Assembly: GCA_036924285.1 (NCBI GenBank) | Contig: JAYKYS010000012.1 | Span: forward strand, 10,416,001-10,480,000 | Reading direction: 5' to 3' | From: Asterella californica | Lineage: Eukaryota; Streptophyta; Marchantiopsida; Marchantiales; Aytoniaceae | DNA: 64,000 bases | Shown: positions 1-12,018 of the stretch, in pieces | Position numbering within the stretch: position 1 is the first letter of the stretch | Layout of the letters: each line of letters opens with the position of its first letter | Translations under genes and position numbers: made by a program | Notes under the pieces: generated by a model | Database searches by the model: none | What the model was told of the DNA's origin: nothing | The model's input: the letters and a program-made list of their open reading frames with translations, nothing else

Positions 1-196
1 TGTCATTGACTTGACATGTCTAGAAGTAACACTCCGTGGTGCTGAAAGCGGTTCAATAGGTTATTTTCTAGCGTTTAGGTGTCGATCAACACAGGTGGAT
101 CAAAATCTAAATTCTCCGTCGTTCGACCTGAATAGCTCTAACATTCAGGTTAGTATCTCAGACATTCTCTAATTCTCTGGTCGGGTGATGAATCAG

Positions 197-1346
197 GTCT
201 GCGTATGTGGAGTTTGCTATGAAAGAGAGCGTGGAGAAGGCCATGAATATGAACGACTCATCCCTGTTGTCCAGAACTTTGAAGGTCGGATAATCGTTCC
301 CAAAGATGTGCAGATGCAGCGTGCGGTTTGTTGTGAGATCCTGCTGAAAGATGTTGCATTCTCTGAAGAAGTCGTCTTGGACCCTTTGTCTTACTGTGGG
401 AATTGTTCACCTTGTTTGTCTATGAGGGAGGTGTTGGGAAGGGTTGCTGCTGCCGTTCATCTATGCTCTCAGATATTCATGATGGATATCCGGGGGCACG
501 TTAACGTTGTTTCTTTTCTGTTAATATTTTGGCTTATGATTAGATTAAGTCCATTAGTTTTTCTGTGTTGCCTCCTGTTTCGTGCGAGTTCATTGATTGC
601 CTTGCAGCTAGGGTTGTAGGTACCGTGTTGGACTTACATCACTTGGTCTCGCTGAGAGTACACGCGAGCATGGTATTAGTTGCTCGTATAACTCATCTTG
701 CTAGAGAATGTTAAGTCGTTAAGGGGAGTTTGGAAATCACTTGACACGCTCTACCTTTTTTTCGAGTGGCTTCGTTCTGCAGAAGGAAGAGCGTTTCGTT
801 CTGCAGAACTATCCTTTTTGCCGCTCCCCTTGGTCGATGAGATAGCATCCTTAAGATGGAAACTGGACGTTAGATTCATGTATCAATCATCCGCTGACGG
901 TTTCACTTGGTGTGCAGGTCATGCGAAAGGATGTTGCTGACGCACTCTCTCCTACAACAGCAGTTCGCCCGGCGCTGGGACTGCCTTTTGTTTCAGTGAG
1001 AGGTCCTCCAATCGGAAGTTTTCTGCGGGGACCACCTCCCATGATGAGGAGGCTTCCCACTTTATCAAGACCGTTTCCTAGCAGTGCACATCTGCAGTGG
1101 AAGCGAGAGACTTCTGTCCCTAGTCCAGGAACAAACGGGAGCCCAAGCTTCGTTCAAACTACTGGTTCGTCTGCTCCCGCATCTGGTCGTGGTGCACCCC
1201 TGAGGAGCCCCAGTGCTTCAGTGATGGGGGATAGATACGGCCATGGCCCTATACGTATGACTCGATCGCTGTCCTATGTTCGACCAGCACCATACACACC
1301 TCGGGAAACCCCCCCCGCAGTCCAAGAACAGAAGGTCGCAAATTAA
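197..1346 (+). CDS. RRM-type RNA-binding protein, last two exons (5' partial)
   Basis: Two exons of a gene that begins before the window. Exon 197-284 follows an AG at 195-196 and reads SAYVEFAMKESVEKAM, then SSLLSRTLK. This is the end of an RRM fold: the RNP1-like beta3 'AYVEF', helix 2, and the final strand 'RTLKV'. Exon 918-1346 follows a clean cag acceptor, continues in phase as VMRKDVADAL, and then becomes a roughly 130-residue Pro/Ser/Arg/Gly-rich tail that looks disordered; it stops at TAA 1344-1346. Phases fit: 88 nt (1+87), then 429 nt. The donor after 284 is a weak gtcgga. The role is presumably binding RNA in the nucleus or cytoplasm; the exact family is not identified, and the RRM ending resembles PABPN1-like proteins. 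The alternative reading frame at 185-619 is longer but shows no family likeness. Confidence 0.6.
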
Positions 1347-3646
1347 TCTTCTTCTGTACGTCAAGAAGACTTTCCAGATGAGGGTATCTGCCGGACAGAT
1401 TTCTGGGCTCCAGCGACATACAGTTTTGCGATTAGCTCTCAGCTGTTGCTCAGATAGTTTCTCATGGATGTGATGAGTCAACCGGTCAGTGAAAGCTTCG
1501 GATGCAGTCAGTTAATTTCCCACAAATCGTGCAATCCGACCTTGTGCTGACTCAAGCTCGGCTCACTAAGCTGTCCGTCCGTGCTTGGCATTCAGTGGTT
1601 TTCTCCTTTTCTAGGTGTTGTATGCAAAGCTCAGCCCGACTTGAATCACATACGTGGGTGACCATTCAATAACCCTGTGTTTGCCAAGCATGGTGTAAAT
1701 ATACGTAGTGAGCCAAACAAGTGGTGAAATCATTGTCCCTTTGCGTAGAGTCATGAAGGATGTTTGAACGGTGTCACTCAGTGAACTGGCGGCGCAGAGT
1801 AAGCAGATGAAGCATGTACTGTACGTAGTTCCGAGGTAGTTCTGCATATGGTGCGCTTACTCGTCAGTGTAAACCTTCCCGAGGTGGAAGGTTCTATGCA
1901 GGTCAGCAACCACCTATCCACTTTACTTGTGGAGTTACAACTGAGGTTATAAAGAGATTGTTTGTGTGACCACCTTGCGGTGTGTGGAGGACTGTCCAAA
2001 ACGAAGAATGTACGTTTTCTGCCAGCGTTCAGTTTCCTCATCATCTGACCTTCCATCCGTTTTCATGTCAGTACTCCTTTACCAGCAGCATCTCGACAAA
2101 GGAAACTATCTATAAACAAGTGCGGTGTTGTGTCGATTTAACTGTTTTAGGTTAGTGGCGTGGAACGGAGATTCTTTGTCAGAGCTTTACCGCGACCCTC
2201 CTGTTGCGGTTTGAGCACCTCACGACCTGTCCCAACAGCTCACTTTTGTATACTGTTCTAAGTTTTTTTGGAAGCGACAGCCAGTAAGTGATCCTTTGTA
2301 CTCATCGTCCAGGAGGTGAGATGTCGTCCAACGCATCTTCAGCAGGAGCAGAGTCTAAGGTTAATGTCATGACTCCATGAGAAACGAAGTGTTTCAAACT
2401 TGGATTAATGGCTTTTACCTTTTCGGTCTCTACAAAGCACTTTACCTAATCTACGTGTATCATGCTTAAAAGAGGAATTCACGGGGAACTGTCACACTGA
2501 ACAGACGTGCGCGAAAGGAGTGAAATTGCGATTCGTTCCGTTATTGTACTACTTTTGCCATTGTAATACTTTTGCTGCCCAGGTGCAAGAGTCAGGTGTG
2601 GGGATGGCATGTTCCTAGATGACCGTGACTACTCTATGAGAAGGACTACGCACCTCGACGGTGCCCAAATTGCACTGCGCGTTTCAGTAAGGGTTAAATC
2701 TTATCTCCGGCTAAGCGTATTCCGCATCCAGCTCCAGCAAGTCGTGTCACTGCATTAACAGAAGAACATTTACGTTTACCGATGAGCCGAATGACTCTTC
2801 GCTTATCGTCCAACTCTCCGTTGGCAGGCACAAAAGGCATGCATATATCGTCCTTGCAAAATAAATTATCTGGGTAAGATCTTAGTGTAAATCTTGGGAT
2901 TCTCAATGATCTGATTAGTTTATTGCTTAACTAAACCTTATCTTTGGTAATACATCTTCTACTCGTGTTCCCGTAAAGTTCTTGGAGACAAGTGGCACAT
3001 CCATTTGGGTTGTAGGGAGATAATATGTATGCCCCACTTATCTTCATAAATTTCATAAGCTGTGAACTCTACGATATGTTTGAGACTCGAATACAATCCT
3101 TCCCCTCAAGAAACAAACACCAAGAGAGGACTGATTCCGACCAGTAGGTAAGATTCGACATCGCAGGTCACGTAAGGGCAAGGTTGGTCTGCAGCAACCT
3201 AAATAGATGACATGAACAGACCACAAATCGTCTTTAAGTATGATAGGTACAGTCCGCTATTAGGTCCACAAGATTACGATGTGTTACCTATCATTTGTAC
3301 CGTGGCGGCATGACATGTTGCTTCCAACTGCCGAGATCGGCGTATTTCTTACCCTAGAGGATATGCTGCGGGTGGTTTAAGGCCGGGATTTCCGTTTAAC
3401 AGTCTACGGTAGAAAAATTGACTATTTACCATCTTGGTTTCTCCAAAGCACATCGGTGGGCAACACAAAGTTTTGCTATGCACTTGCATAGCTTACCATT
3501 GCACTGTATTGCTTTTCACCTTCTAATAATTTATGTTTAATAAAGTTCCGTCTGGATTAAGCAAATGCATAGCCCTCGTAATGCTACTGCAGCACAACAC
3601 CTTGTTTGCATACGATGATAAGCGATTTCACCTTGAGTTAGGCTAT
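1347..3646. other. Intergenic: likely convergent 3' ends, no gene seen
   Basis: This stretch lies between the stop of the RRM gene (+) and the stop of the alpha-amylase gene (-), so it should hold both 3' UTRs. All open frames are short (under 95 codons) and without recognisable motifs. No tRNA, clear repeat or transposon signature was seen. Confidence 0.5.
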
Positions 3647-6600
3647 TCACATTTTGGTCTGTTCTCCCTCTGACAAGATGTCTCTCTCCCAGACCGCATA
3701 GGATTGCCCTGAGGTGGCCAAGTTCCAGCCCCATCCAGGATCCCAATCCCCATCACCAATCTTCATACTGAGTCTTCCATCGATGCATGCAGCATAAACA
3801 CTTTGATTTGCCTCGTAAATTTTGACGGTGGAACGGCTATGCAGGCTATTTCTCTTTCGAATTTGAATCTGTTGAAGAAAATCGTCAGGAAAACGTTGGA
3901 ACGTGAGACAAGGTCAACTTCAAGCCTGGGATACAGAGATCAAATCTTCATACGGTCAGGATGGAAAGCTTGTAGGGTACATACCAAATCAATTATAGCG
4001 TTTCTTATATTCTCTCCCCAGTCAAAAAAGTGATCATAGAAGACGCTCGGTTGTCCTGGATGTGTCAGTATGTATGCATAGCCCTGCAAGATTCACTGAA
4101 AACTCCCGTCATCCTACCGATTAACGTTGGCAACAAATTCCCGCTATCATTACAGCGGCGCAGAACAATTAGCTTGCCCTTTCCTCTGAACAAACAAACA
4201 TTCTCACTAATCACATGACTCGCGTCAGCGGTACTGTTCTACCCTCGTCTTTCCCACATGCTGGCGAACACTGCAAGGGATCAAACCCCCAAACCTTCGC
4301 AGAGTGAATCGATGAAAGTCTGACCAAATGTACGCACCTGTAATATATGTTCACTTGGAAAGGGCCAGTGACCCTGCATAAGAACACGAGTGCAAGTGAA
4401 TAACTCTAAGTCAGGATTGCCTTCCTTCACCTTCTTTCACCAGTGTCAGATGACATGTGATTCATGTGAGTTTTCATTGTTACTACCTGACGCATATTCA
4501 GTGTATTCAGTTGTGGCGAACAGATGCGCCACATCTGCCGCAGCTTTTACTATATAGTCAGATGAACAAAGGCTGAGAGTAGTGGTACCTGAGTGGATCC
4601 AGTATCATGATTATCAATAAACGTCACTGCCCTCGATGGCCACATGCCGATTACTCCAGACGGCTTGCCCTTGGGATCCCTGAGCCTCCACCACTCCTTC
4701 CGTCGGCATGCTTCCTACATTCGCAGAATTGAAAGACAACCATAGTCTCAGTCTAGTTATCTAACCTCACCTATCGCCTGGAAAGTTCACTTAAACAAAT
4801 AAGCAAAACAACGTATTCCCTGCGCTCTATCACAAAGTAGCAATCTGTAAAGAGTACTCTTCATTTCACCATACAACTACCTACCAGAAGTGCGGGATGA
4901 AGATAAGAGAGCAAATCCCACCTGGAGGATTGCCTTGGTGGTGAAGTCAAAAGCACAAGCAAGACCACCGGCACCATCGATCCAATTGACAACCCTTTGC
5001 CTGTGGCTGTCTGCATTCGAATCATCCAGTCGCTATCAAGTCGCTAAACCCTAAACTCTAAACTTCATACTGCTTCGAGAAGTTACACCAGCAGCCATTT
5101 GTAATGGTAAAGAGTTGATGTGGAAGGAACGTGCACAACATACCTTGATCAAAATCAAGATAAGTAAGGTTGTAGTTGCAACTATCCCAATATTCTCCAA
5201 CAGAGAAAACCGGATTCGTGGCTTCTATATATTCCTTCACAAAAGAAGGACTGTACCTGAAAACAATCAAAGTTTGAACATTTCAGCCAGTTCAGCAGTA
5301 AGAACAGACATGAACGGGTTGTTCACATCCTTGATGCATGGCTTATGACTGAAGCTCCTGTCAAAAAAGACTTTGAAGATGTCATGTTGCTTCGCTCTTC
5401 ACCGCTTCACTCATGCCTTTCAGCACACCTGAATGAGTGTGATGTATAGACAATCTAAATGTTTTCCTGCTGGAAGTTACAAGCCTTCTGTTTTGAAAAG
5501 AACTTTAGAGTCAACCTCAAGTAGATTGTACATCGAAACCTTGAAGTGGTGAGGCAAATACCCTTTTGCGAAGTCAAACCGGAAGCTACTGTAACCAACA
5601 TCCTTCAGAAGCCAACGTAGCCATTCCTTCAGGTCTCGTCGTACAAATTCCTGTGTATGATCGATGTTAGGTGCCGCAGCAAAGATTTCTCCGGTGGCTG
5701 GATTACCCTGTTCCTACAAAGGAACACGTGAAAATGTGAGAAGTTTTACAGGCTTAACGGTGCATGACCACATACCAACATTCAGATACTGAGCGGCATG
5801 CTTCCAAGCCTAGCAAATGCTGCTCACCAGCCCACCAGAATCACTTGTGACAGCTTGTTCGTCCCATGGCATGCTCATCCCGTCGTATCTGTTGTACATC
5901 CCATTAACGCCGATGGTACTGCCAATTCGATGGTTGATCACAATATCTGCCATGGGCTTCATGTTGTTCTCATTTATGGTCTTAATCAAGAATCTGAGCT
6001 CACTCTCAGTTCCATATGCAGTATTCAGCTTGTAGTAATCCATAGGCATGTAACCTGGCACATAAACTCACAATCCACTTTGAAACTCAATCAAAAGTAT
6101 GCTAGCCCCAGAACTAAGCAGGGTTACACCCAAAGCTGTCGTCAAGTAGGCCATCTCACTGCAGAGATATGATATTTGATTTGCTTGACGTCCAATACTG
6201 TTTCTGTGACGCCAAAAGATCTAACGGGAAGTTAGCAGTTTAATCCACAGCAGAAGTGATCCGCTCATACAGCCATGGCTACAGCAGGGGCTAATCTGAA
6301 ACAAGAGAACCATGTGAAAAGAGATCTAGACAAACCTTCGGGAGCAAAAGATTCTGTAGATGGTGGTAACCATAGAGCTGTGAAACCTGCCGCTGCTATC
6401 TGTGGTATTTTTGTTTCCAACGTCTTCCACCAGTTATGCTTGTGAGACTCCCAATTGAAGGCCTGCTTCAGTTCAATGATTACTTCTCTTGAGAAGACTC
6501 GCATGCTTTACAGTAAGAGCTGGAACAGTACAGCGGAGGACTGACAAAGCAACTATTGCTCCACTGCACCAAATATTCACGCGTTGTTTCGGACCAAATT

Positions 6601-7291
6601 TGCATCAGACTTCAAGAGATGTTCACAGCTTCTACTTTCAGATACGCAAAAGTTCCACATCTCATTTAGTGACCAAATAAATATAAATATATACAACAGA
6701 CAGACTTTACCTGGAGTAAAATCTCCTTTCCTACTTGTATTACCTCCTGCCCTGAGCATACACGTTAATAATCAGCTGACCAAGGTCATAAGGCGGTAAT
6801 CCGAGCGTTTGCTAACCGAAATTCACGTAATCTGTTTGGCCAACTCTAAACTTGCAAGACAGCATGTCAAGGAAAACACACAGACCCCGCGAGGGTAACT
6901 ACAAAATAATCGGAACTTTTAAACCTATAGCAACCTTCGAGGCACGAAGAAAAAGGAAGAGCTTAACCAGTTAATCTCGATGACTGTCTGTGCTCATGCG
7001 CCACTACCAAGTTTGGGCCATCTTCCTTCGCCTGTACAGTCTTAGACTCTTTCTCGGCCACAATTTCACTGGATGTTTCCGCCTGCTGTTCTTGCAGTAA
7101 CAAGCGTAAGTACAACTCAGAGCAGCTCTCATGTCATAGATTGTCTGAAAAATAGAAACAGGCAAATTTCATTTAATAGTGAATTATCTCCCGTCAGGAC
7201 CAGGACTAGGCCAAGCAACAAGTCTACCTTGGAGTCGCCATCATCCTTGGATTCCCCGTTTTCCTCCATTGACTGTTGGGCGCCTATTGTG
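3647..7291 (-). CDS. Alpha-amylase (GH13), plant AMY type, catalytic exons
   Basis: Hydrolyses internal alpha-1,4 bonds of starch. Twelve exons keep codon phase with GT-AG ends: 7228-7291, 6968-7082, 6711-6751, 6336-6462, 5828-6054, 5562-5713, 5144-5256, 4922-5010, 4589-4714, 4338-4373, 3985-4083 and 3647-3868 (TGA at 3649-3647). All four GH13 regions are present: DIVINH (I), FRFDFA with the nucleophile Asp (II), FSVGEYW with the acid/base Glu (III) and FIDNHD with the third Asp (IV). [29 protein letters not shown] and [19 protein letters not shown] match plant AMY proteins. The C-terminal domain ends near SYAVWE, with a short tail. The first exons code an acidic linker ([20 protein letters not shown]) before GKEILLQ, so the protein has more than a bare AMY2-like N-terminus. 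Whether it is plastidial (AMY3-like) or cytosolic depends on the uncertain 5' exons. Confidence 0.9.
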
Positions 7292-7332
7292 CTGGAAAGT
7301 CACAAGAAAATTGATTTAAATGTCAGACATTA

Positions 7333-7880
7333 GCATTGGCAGCTTCTCTAGCCTGAAGCTCCCAGTTAAGGAGTAAATACGTGCCCACTACATTAAATGT
7401 ATCTCTCAGGTCACTGTGAAGCGCAGTTAGTGGCGTGCGCTGTGAGATTGCATTAACCAATGCTGTTGTATGCGTCTGATTCTGATGCTTCATGGCACAC
7501 ACACAAGTTAACTGTACAACAGACCTCGAGTAGTCTCGACGGGGATATTCCAAGGTCGGGTTACAAGGGCTATTCTACTTGCGCTCGCTTCTGCTCTGAT
7601 GATCGACGCGGTGATCACCTCCTTTCGGAGTTGGATTCCATACTCTGTCCTCTGCACAGACCCGACTTTCTCTCGAACGTCATGAACTGCAAACCTCAAG
7701 CATTTCCAGACAGTCCCAACAGGAAGGCACTTGTTTGGCGTTCAACCCCGAAGCACAGGTCACTACCAGAACTGGAAGCGGAAATCGCGATCCAAAGCAG
7801 AGAACGAATTCATTCCACCTACGACGCAAGTCACTGACGAGGTCTCCTTTTTCTCCCAAATTCCCCTAAGAACGACGAGG
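7333..7880 (-). CDS. Probable 5' exons of the alpha-amylase gene (boundaries uncertain)
   Basis: Upstream of the linker exon the minus strand stays open and protein-like in pieces. One is LRDTFNVVGTYLLLNWEL followed by QAREAANAN, ending at about 7333 before a gt. Another is VHDVREKVGSVQRTEYGIQL and on to RPWNIPVETTR, ending at 7525 before gtctgt. A third is GDLVSDLRRRWNEFVLCFG near 7790-7860. They sit directly upstream of the amylase in the same orientation and may code the N-terminal extension or targeting region. The phases between these pieces could not all be matched with canonical splice sites, and no convincing initiator ATG was fixed. They could also be part of a transcribed 5' UTR. 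Confidence 0.4.
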
Positions 7881-8940
7881 GTCGCGCGTTCGTTCCAATG
7901 TTTTAGATGCCTCATTCTCTGAAGATTCAGACACATACATCATCCTATGGAAGTAACGTCAACTGTCTTCCATCTGTAAATCATTCGGCTGCATTTACTA
8001 TACTCTGCAGCACAAACAGTGACTCAAATGGTTTCTCTGTCGGATTCAAAGCAGTACCACACAGCAGTGATCCTCCTGCATTCTCTGCCATAGATTTTGT
8101 CTTCGTTATAGAGTATACTGATCATCAAGCTGTGGACTGCAGAAATTTACTCGCAAGCCCGAACTCGAAACATACATTCTTCGGTGTTTCAATCGAATCC
8201 CGGTGCACAACAGGACGCTCTCTCTCGTATTTATACACAACCCATCATGAATTCCGTGCTTTCAGCATTACTTCATATCCTTATATCGTACACTGCACAA
8301 ATCGCTCTTTCCGAGTTCTCGTGCCTGACCTTCGCATTTCCTTTTGAGCTCGTGCGTGCGTGCGACCGTCCGCTCCTCAGCTCCTCAAATCACATCAGTG
8401 GAAGCAGCGTCGCGCCGAAAAGAAGTTGGATTCCGGGCGCCAATTTCCACCTTCAGTTCCGCTTTACATGCATCTTTATGCGTGTCATTTGTGCGGTTCA
8501 CAGGAAGAAAACAAGACAAGAGTGCCCAATTGCTGACGGAGGTCATACGTGCAGGAGGAAGTGCGAGGCGCACACCATGTCACCGTCTCCTCCTTAAAAT
8601 TCTCCCTCTTCCTTCCGAATCGCGTCTCTTTGCTCATTTCCAGTTGAAATTTCTATTGCAGCAGTGATTGCACTCCTTCCTTTCTGCCTCCCTTATTGTC
8701 CGTCGGACGCTGACATCTCCAAATTCCACGCTTTCTCTTCCCTTGCTGCATGCATGGCGCTCTCTCTGTGGTCGACCAAGCAGCCCTTGCTTAAGAAATC
8801 TACTAATCAAATATCTTCGCCTATTTTAGGGCGTCCTATTTGGGCCCTGCCCTTACATTGTCAGAGTCGACGTGGGAATCTTATGCCGATATTCTCATGC
8901 CGGAAGTTGACAGTTAGTGGCGCTTAATAAATATTGGAGA
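7881..8940. other. 5' flank of the alpha-amylase gene
   Basis: CT-rich on the plus strand, with several overlapping open frames in both directions but no recognisable protein. It is most likely 5' UTR and promoter of the minus-strand amylase. GC content drops abruptly at about 8,930, where the AT-rich repeat island begins. Confidence 0.4.
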
Positions 8941-9045
8941 ATGTGCTATAATGTAATCAATCTACATCGCTTACTCCAAAAGTGAGATTAGAAAGACAGA
9001 AACAGTTTAATTAGAGAGATTATATTTAGTCAGAAATTCTCGTTA

Positions 9046-9069
9046 ATGATATTATCCGGATAATATCAT
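9046..9069. repeat. Perfect 24-bp palindrome
   Basis: Two 12-base arms, atgatattatcc and ggataatatcat, are exact reverse complements with no spacer. An AGAAGGGTTAGGTTA motif follows within 15 bases, matching the core of the hairpin repeats nearby, so this is probably a decayed or rearranged member of that family. Confidence 0.8.
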
Positions 9070-9417
9070 CTTAGAAGGGTTAGGTTATATATTATAGAGT
9101 TTTTTATTAAATTAAGTATTCATCAAGGAGATGTTTATGGCTAAATGAGACTCTCACCTCGAACTGCACTTATGGGTTTTTCTCGCAACAAGTTTAGTGA
9201 TGCATGCATGCACTTTGAGTGAATATCTTAGAATTTAAATTTAACACTTCAAATTTAAAAGTTTAGCTTTTAGTTACATTCAGAAATGTAAGTTTGGATG
9301 TTTGTTCTAAACTCACTTTTGATGTTTCGTATTCCACCTACTTCTTTTTCTGGACACAAATAAACCGTTTTCTAAAAGTTAGTTCAAGCCAACCGTTTTA
9401 TGATATTTTTCTCTGCT

Positions 9418-9461
9418 ATTTATTTCCTAACCCTTCCGACAGGAGGGGTTAGGTAATAAAT
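9418..9461. repeat. Hairpin repeat copy (CCTAACCCTT core)
   Basis: Inverted arms of 20 bases (ATTTATTTCCTAACCCTTCC and its partner ending AGGTAATAAAT) pair with two mismatches. The downstream sequence with 'ttacgggttatttttcac' resembles flanks of other copies ('ttatgggtttctttcac' near 48.28 kb). Confidence 0.75.
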
Positions 9462-10888
9462 TAAATACACACGGTATTAATGCATATTTAATGATAGTAT
9501 CGAAGACCTGTACCTATTGAAGCGCGTGGGCTTGCACATGCTTTACGGGTTATTTTTCACTCTTTTCATTTAATATTTATAAAAGATACTTTTTAATTTT
9601 ACTTTTTTCTGAATGTTTTTTTGTATTTATTTATTTATTATTAACATAAATCAAACATACTACCAACTGAAGTTAATCCATTCAGGAGAATCTATATGTA
9701 TTAAAATCCATCCATAACCTCCTACCACCGAGATCAAAATCAATATACATCAAGAGTTTTATCTTTATCTTTCTGCTTGTCCTTTTGCTTGTCTATGTTG
9801 TGAAACTCAAGAAACATGCATATTATTCTTATACAGTAATGGAATAATAGTTTATTTAAAAAATGTAAACATGTAAAACTGAATTTTGGTATGCGTTAGC
9901 ATAATTATTCGTAGATTGTGAAACTCAGAAAAGGAGAATTTTATTTCCTGTAGTGGCTCGAACAGATAGAAATTTCTGAAAACCGAGAAGAAAAAAAGAA
10001 GGTGATAGATCAAGATAAATCACTAAAGCATAGCCCTATAATTCCACCGCGAACGTATTCCTTGTTACAAAATTTTCCAGTAAACTTATTTTTATTATCT
10101 GTTAGGTTATCTTGTATATTTATGTGATTCTCTTGTAAAATTAAATATACATGTAGGACAATTACAGTAAGTCATTTAAGGTCAAAAAATGTCATAAAAA
10201 AATAATTAAGGAAAATATTAACAAAATTATATATGTAAACAAGTTCTTAAAAATGTCCTTATAAATAATTTTACAACCTAATTAAGTTTTTACGGAAAAC
10301 ATCACTAGTGTTTAATATTATAACAGTCATTGTAGAAAAATAATAAAATTAGATATAATAGTAATTTCTATAATATATTCTTTAACTTCTCATGAAAAAA
10401 TAAAACGATGTTTTTCTTCTCAAGGTGTTACAACAACCCAAGGTGTGATCCCAAGGGGTTAGTGCTCGGTCCACGACATGTCCCTTACCAGATTATTTAG
10501 TAATATAATTACAAGTACATAATGTTTATGAAAAGATGCGACTTTTGTATAATGCACCATTTTATCTTGTTAGATTGCACGTCTTTTCCTGGACAAAAAT
10601 GCTCTATCCAAATAAGAAGAAGAGTTGATGAGACACCTGCTCAAGAAACATAACATTTATACTTGTAAACTAAAGTCTTCCATATTGCTCATAATATATG
10701 GCTGGGAATATACGTTATGTTCCCTGTATACTAAACAATAGTATTATTGACCCGTTCAAACAAAATTGTTATTAATAGTCTAGTATAAAAGGTAGTGTTA
10801 CACAACCTTAGAGTTAAAAACATTAGTTTCTTGAAACACTCGGCTCCTAATTTAATATTGATTTGTGAATTGTTTGATGAACATTAAA

Positions 10889-10991
10889 TGGAATGAGCAA
10901 TATAGTTTCTTGCTATGGTAAACCATTAACTAACTGTTTACCATAGCAAGGGTTAATTGGTTACCATACCAAGAAACTGCATTATCTATTC
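10889..10991. mobile_element. Foldback MITE-like element with nested hairpins
   Basis: An inner pair of perfect 15-base arms (CTTGCTATGGTAAAC at 10909-10923, complement at 10936-10950) lies inside a longer terminal inverted repeat. The outer arms, about 33 bases beginning TGGAAT and ending ATTCCA, pair with roughly seven mismatches. The right outer arm also carries the TATGGTAA segment, so two mutually exclusive hairpins can form. Size and structure fit a short non-autonomous foldback element; no coding capacity. A target duplication was not clear. Confidence 0.65.
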
Positions 10992-11178
10992 CATGGCTAC
11001 ACGATATTTTAATGTCAAAACCTCAGTAAGTAAGAGTGAATTTTTTGCTCCATACATTTACCACCGTTATGTATCCGTTTAAGAGATTAACAATCAAGTT
11101 TGGACTAAATTTTTGTCGATTATTCGTGCTCGAATTCAGAGCACCTGTACACAGATGGAGGTAAATATCCAGGAGTTT

Positions 11179-11450
11179 AATTTAATACCTAACCCTTCCT
11201 GCAGAAAGGGTTAGGTATTAAATTCTGCGTAAATTAATATATTAATGAGTATAACTTCCCATACTTGTATCTCTGAAGCACGGCAGTCAATAAAGATTTA
11301 TGGTTTATCTCTTGCTCTTCTTATGTTTCCAAGCATGGACTAACACATAACTTTTATAAAATATTTTAATTATTTATATATACTTAATATATTTATATAT
11401 ATATATTTCTAATAACATTAAGCGAACAAAAGTTCCCAAGAGTTCATCAG
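11179..11450 (+). repeat. Hairpin-tipped dispersed repeat, copy in plus orientation
   Basis: It begins with a perfect hairpin at 11179-11224: 19-base arms AATTTAATACCTAACCCTT and complement, with an 8-base loop. The next 200 bases (ATTAATGAGTATAACTTC, a conserved GGTTTATCTCTTGCTCTTC block, then an AT tract ending ATATTTCTAATAAC) match the reverse complement of 50.15-50.41 kb. Two copies in opposite orientations 39 kb apart define a dispersed repeat rather than a chance palindrome. No ORF. Confidence 0.75.
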
Positions 11451-11964
11451 CATACATATTGGTTCTATATCAAGCTTCACACTATTTTGACCAAACGTAT
11501 TGACCAATAATCAGAGAATATATTTCAGTCCTTTCTTGGATGGGCGATAAGGATCCTCAACAATATTTCATTGTTAGTATTAATTGATTTTCATATCACA
11601 TTCCCTTAACTCTTATGTCCAAGAGTCACAAAAAAATTATAAACCAAGATCCTTCGGGTGGATTCCTGAAGCCACCATCTATCTTCGTGAGGTAAAAACT
11701 TGTATGTGTAACTTGGGCAATATGTGAACTTGACGCGAGAAGTTAACTGACTGAAAAAGTCAAAATTGTAAGAAGACAGCGTATGCATGATGGTTCTCCA
11801 AGACCTAAGGTTAATTTCTCAATAATATTTGAATCTCAATACCATTTGACAGTACAAAACTTAGACCCATTGAAACATATATAATAGCACATACAAGAAA
11901 ATCAGATGTAATGTCAACGTTATTTGATATTTATATATTATTCATATTTGAAACTTTTTGACTT

Positions 11965-12018
11965 CCCAATGATTGAAGATTTGCTTAGTTACCCAATGAT
12001 TGAAGATTTGCTTAGTTA
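11965..12018 (+). repeat. 27-bp tandem duplication
   Basis: The unit beginning cccaatgattgaagatttgc is present twice back to back, at 11965-11991 and 11992-12018, followed by a degenerate start of a third copy. It keeps frame inside the small ORF 11924-12139, but that ORF has no other sign of being a gene. Confidence 0.8.

Noticed and set aside
185..619. 144-codon Cys-rich protein (MMNQVCVCGVCYERER...)
   Set aside because: A different frame of the same stretch gives an RRM ending (SAYVEF...SRTLK) that splices in phase to the next exon; the Cys-rich frame is a shadow.
6577..6759. Alpha-amylase start at the ATG at 6759 ([14 protein letters not shown])
   Set aside because: The other frame of the same exon reads [14 protein letters not shown], joins FNWESH in phase, and is entered from an upstream exon; this is the family-like reading.
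11179..11224. Hairpin as a Rho-independent terminator or Helitron 3' end
   Set aside because: Nuclear plant DNA does not use such terminators; there is no CTRR end after the hairpin, so a Helitron assignment is unsupported for now.
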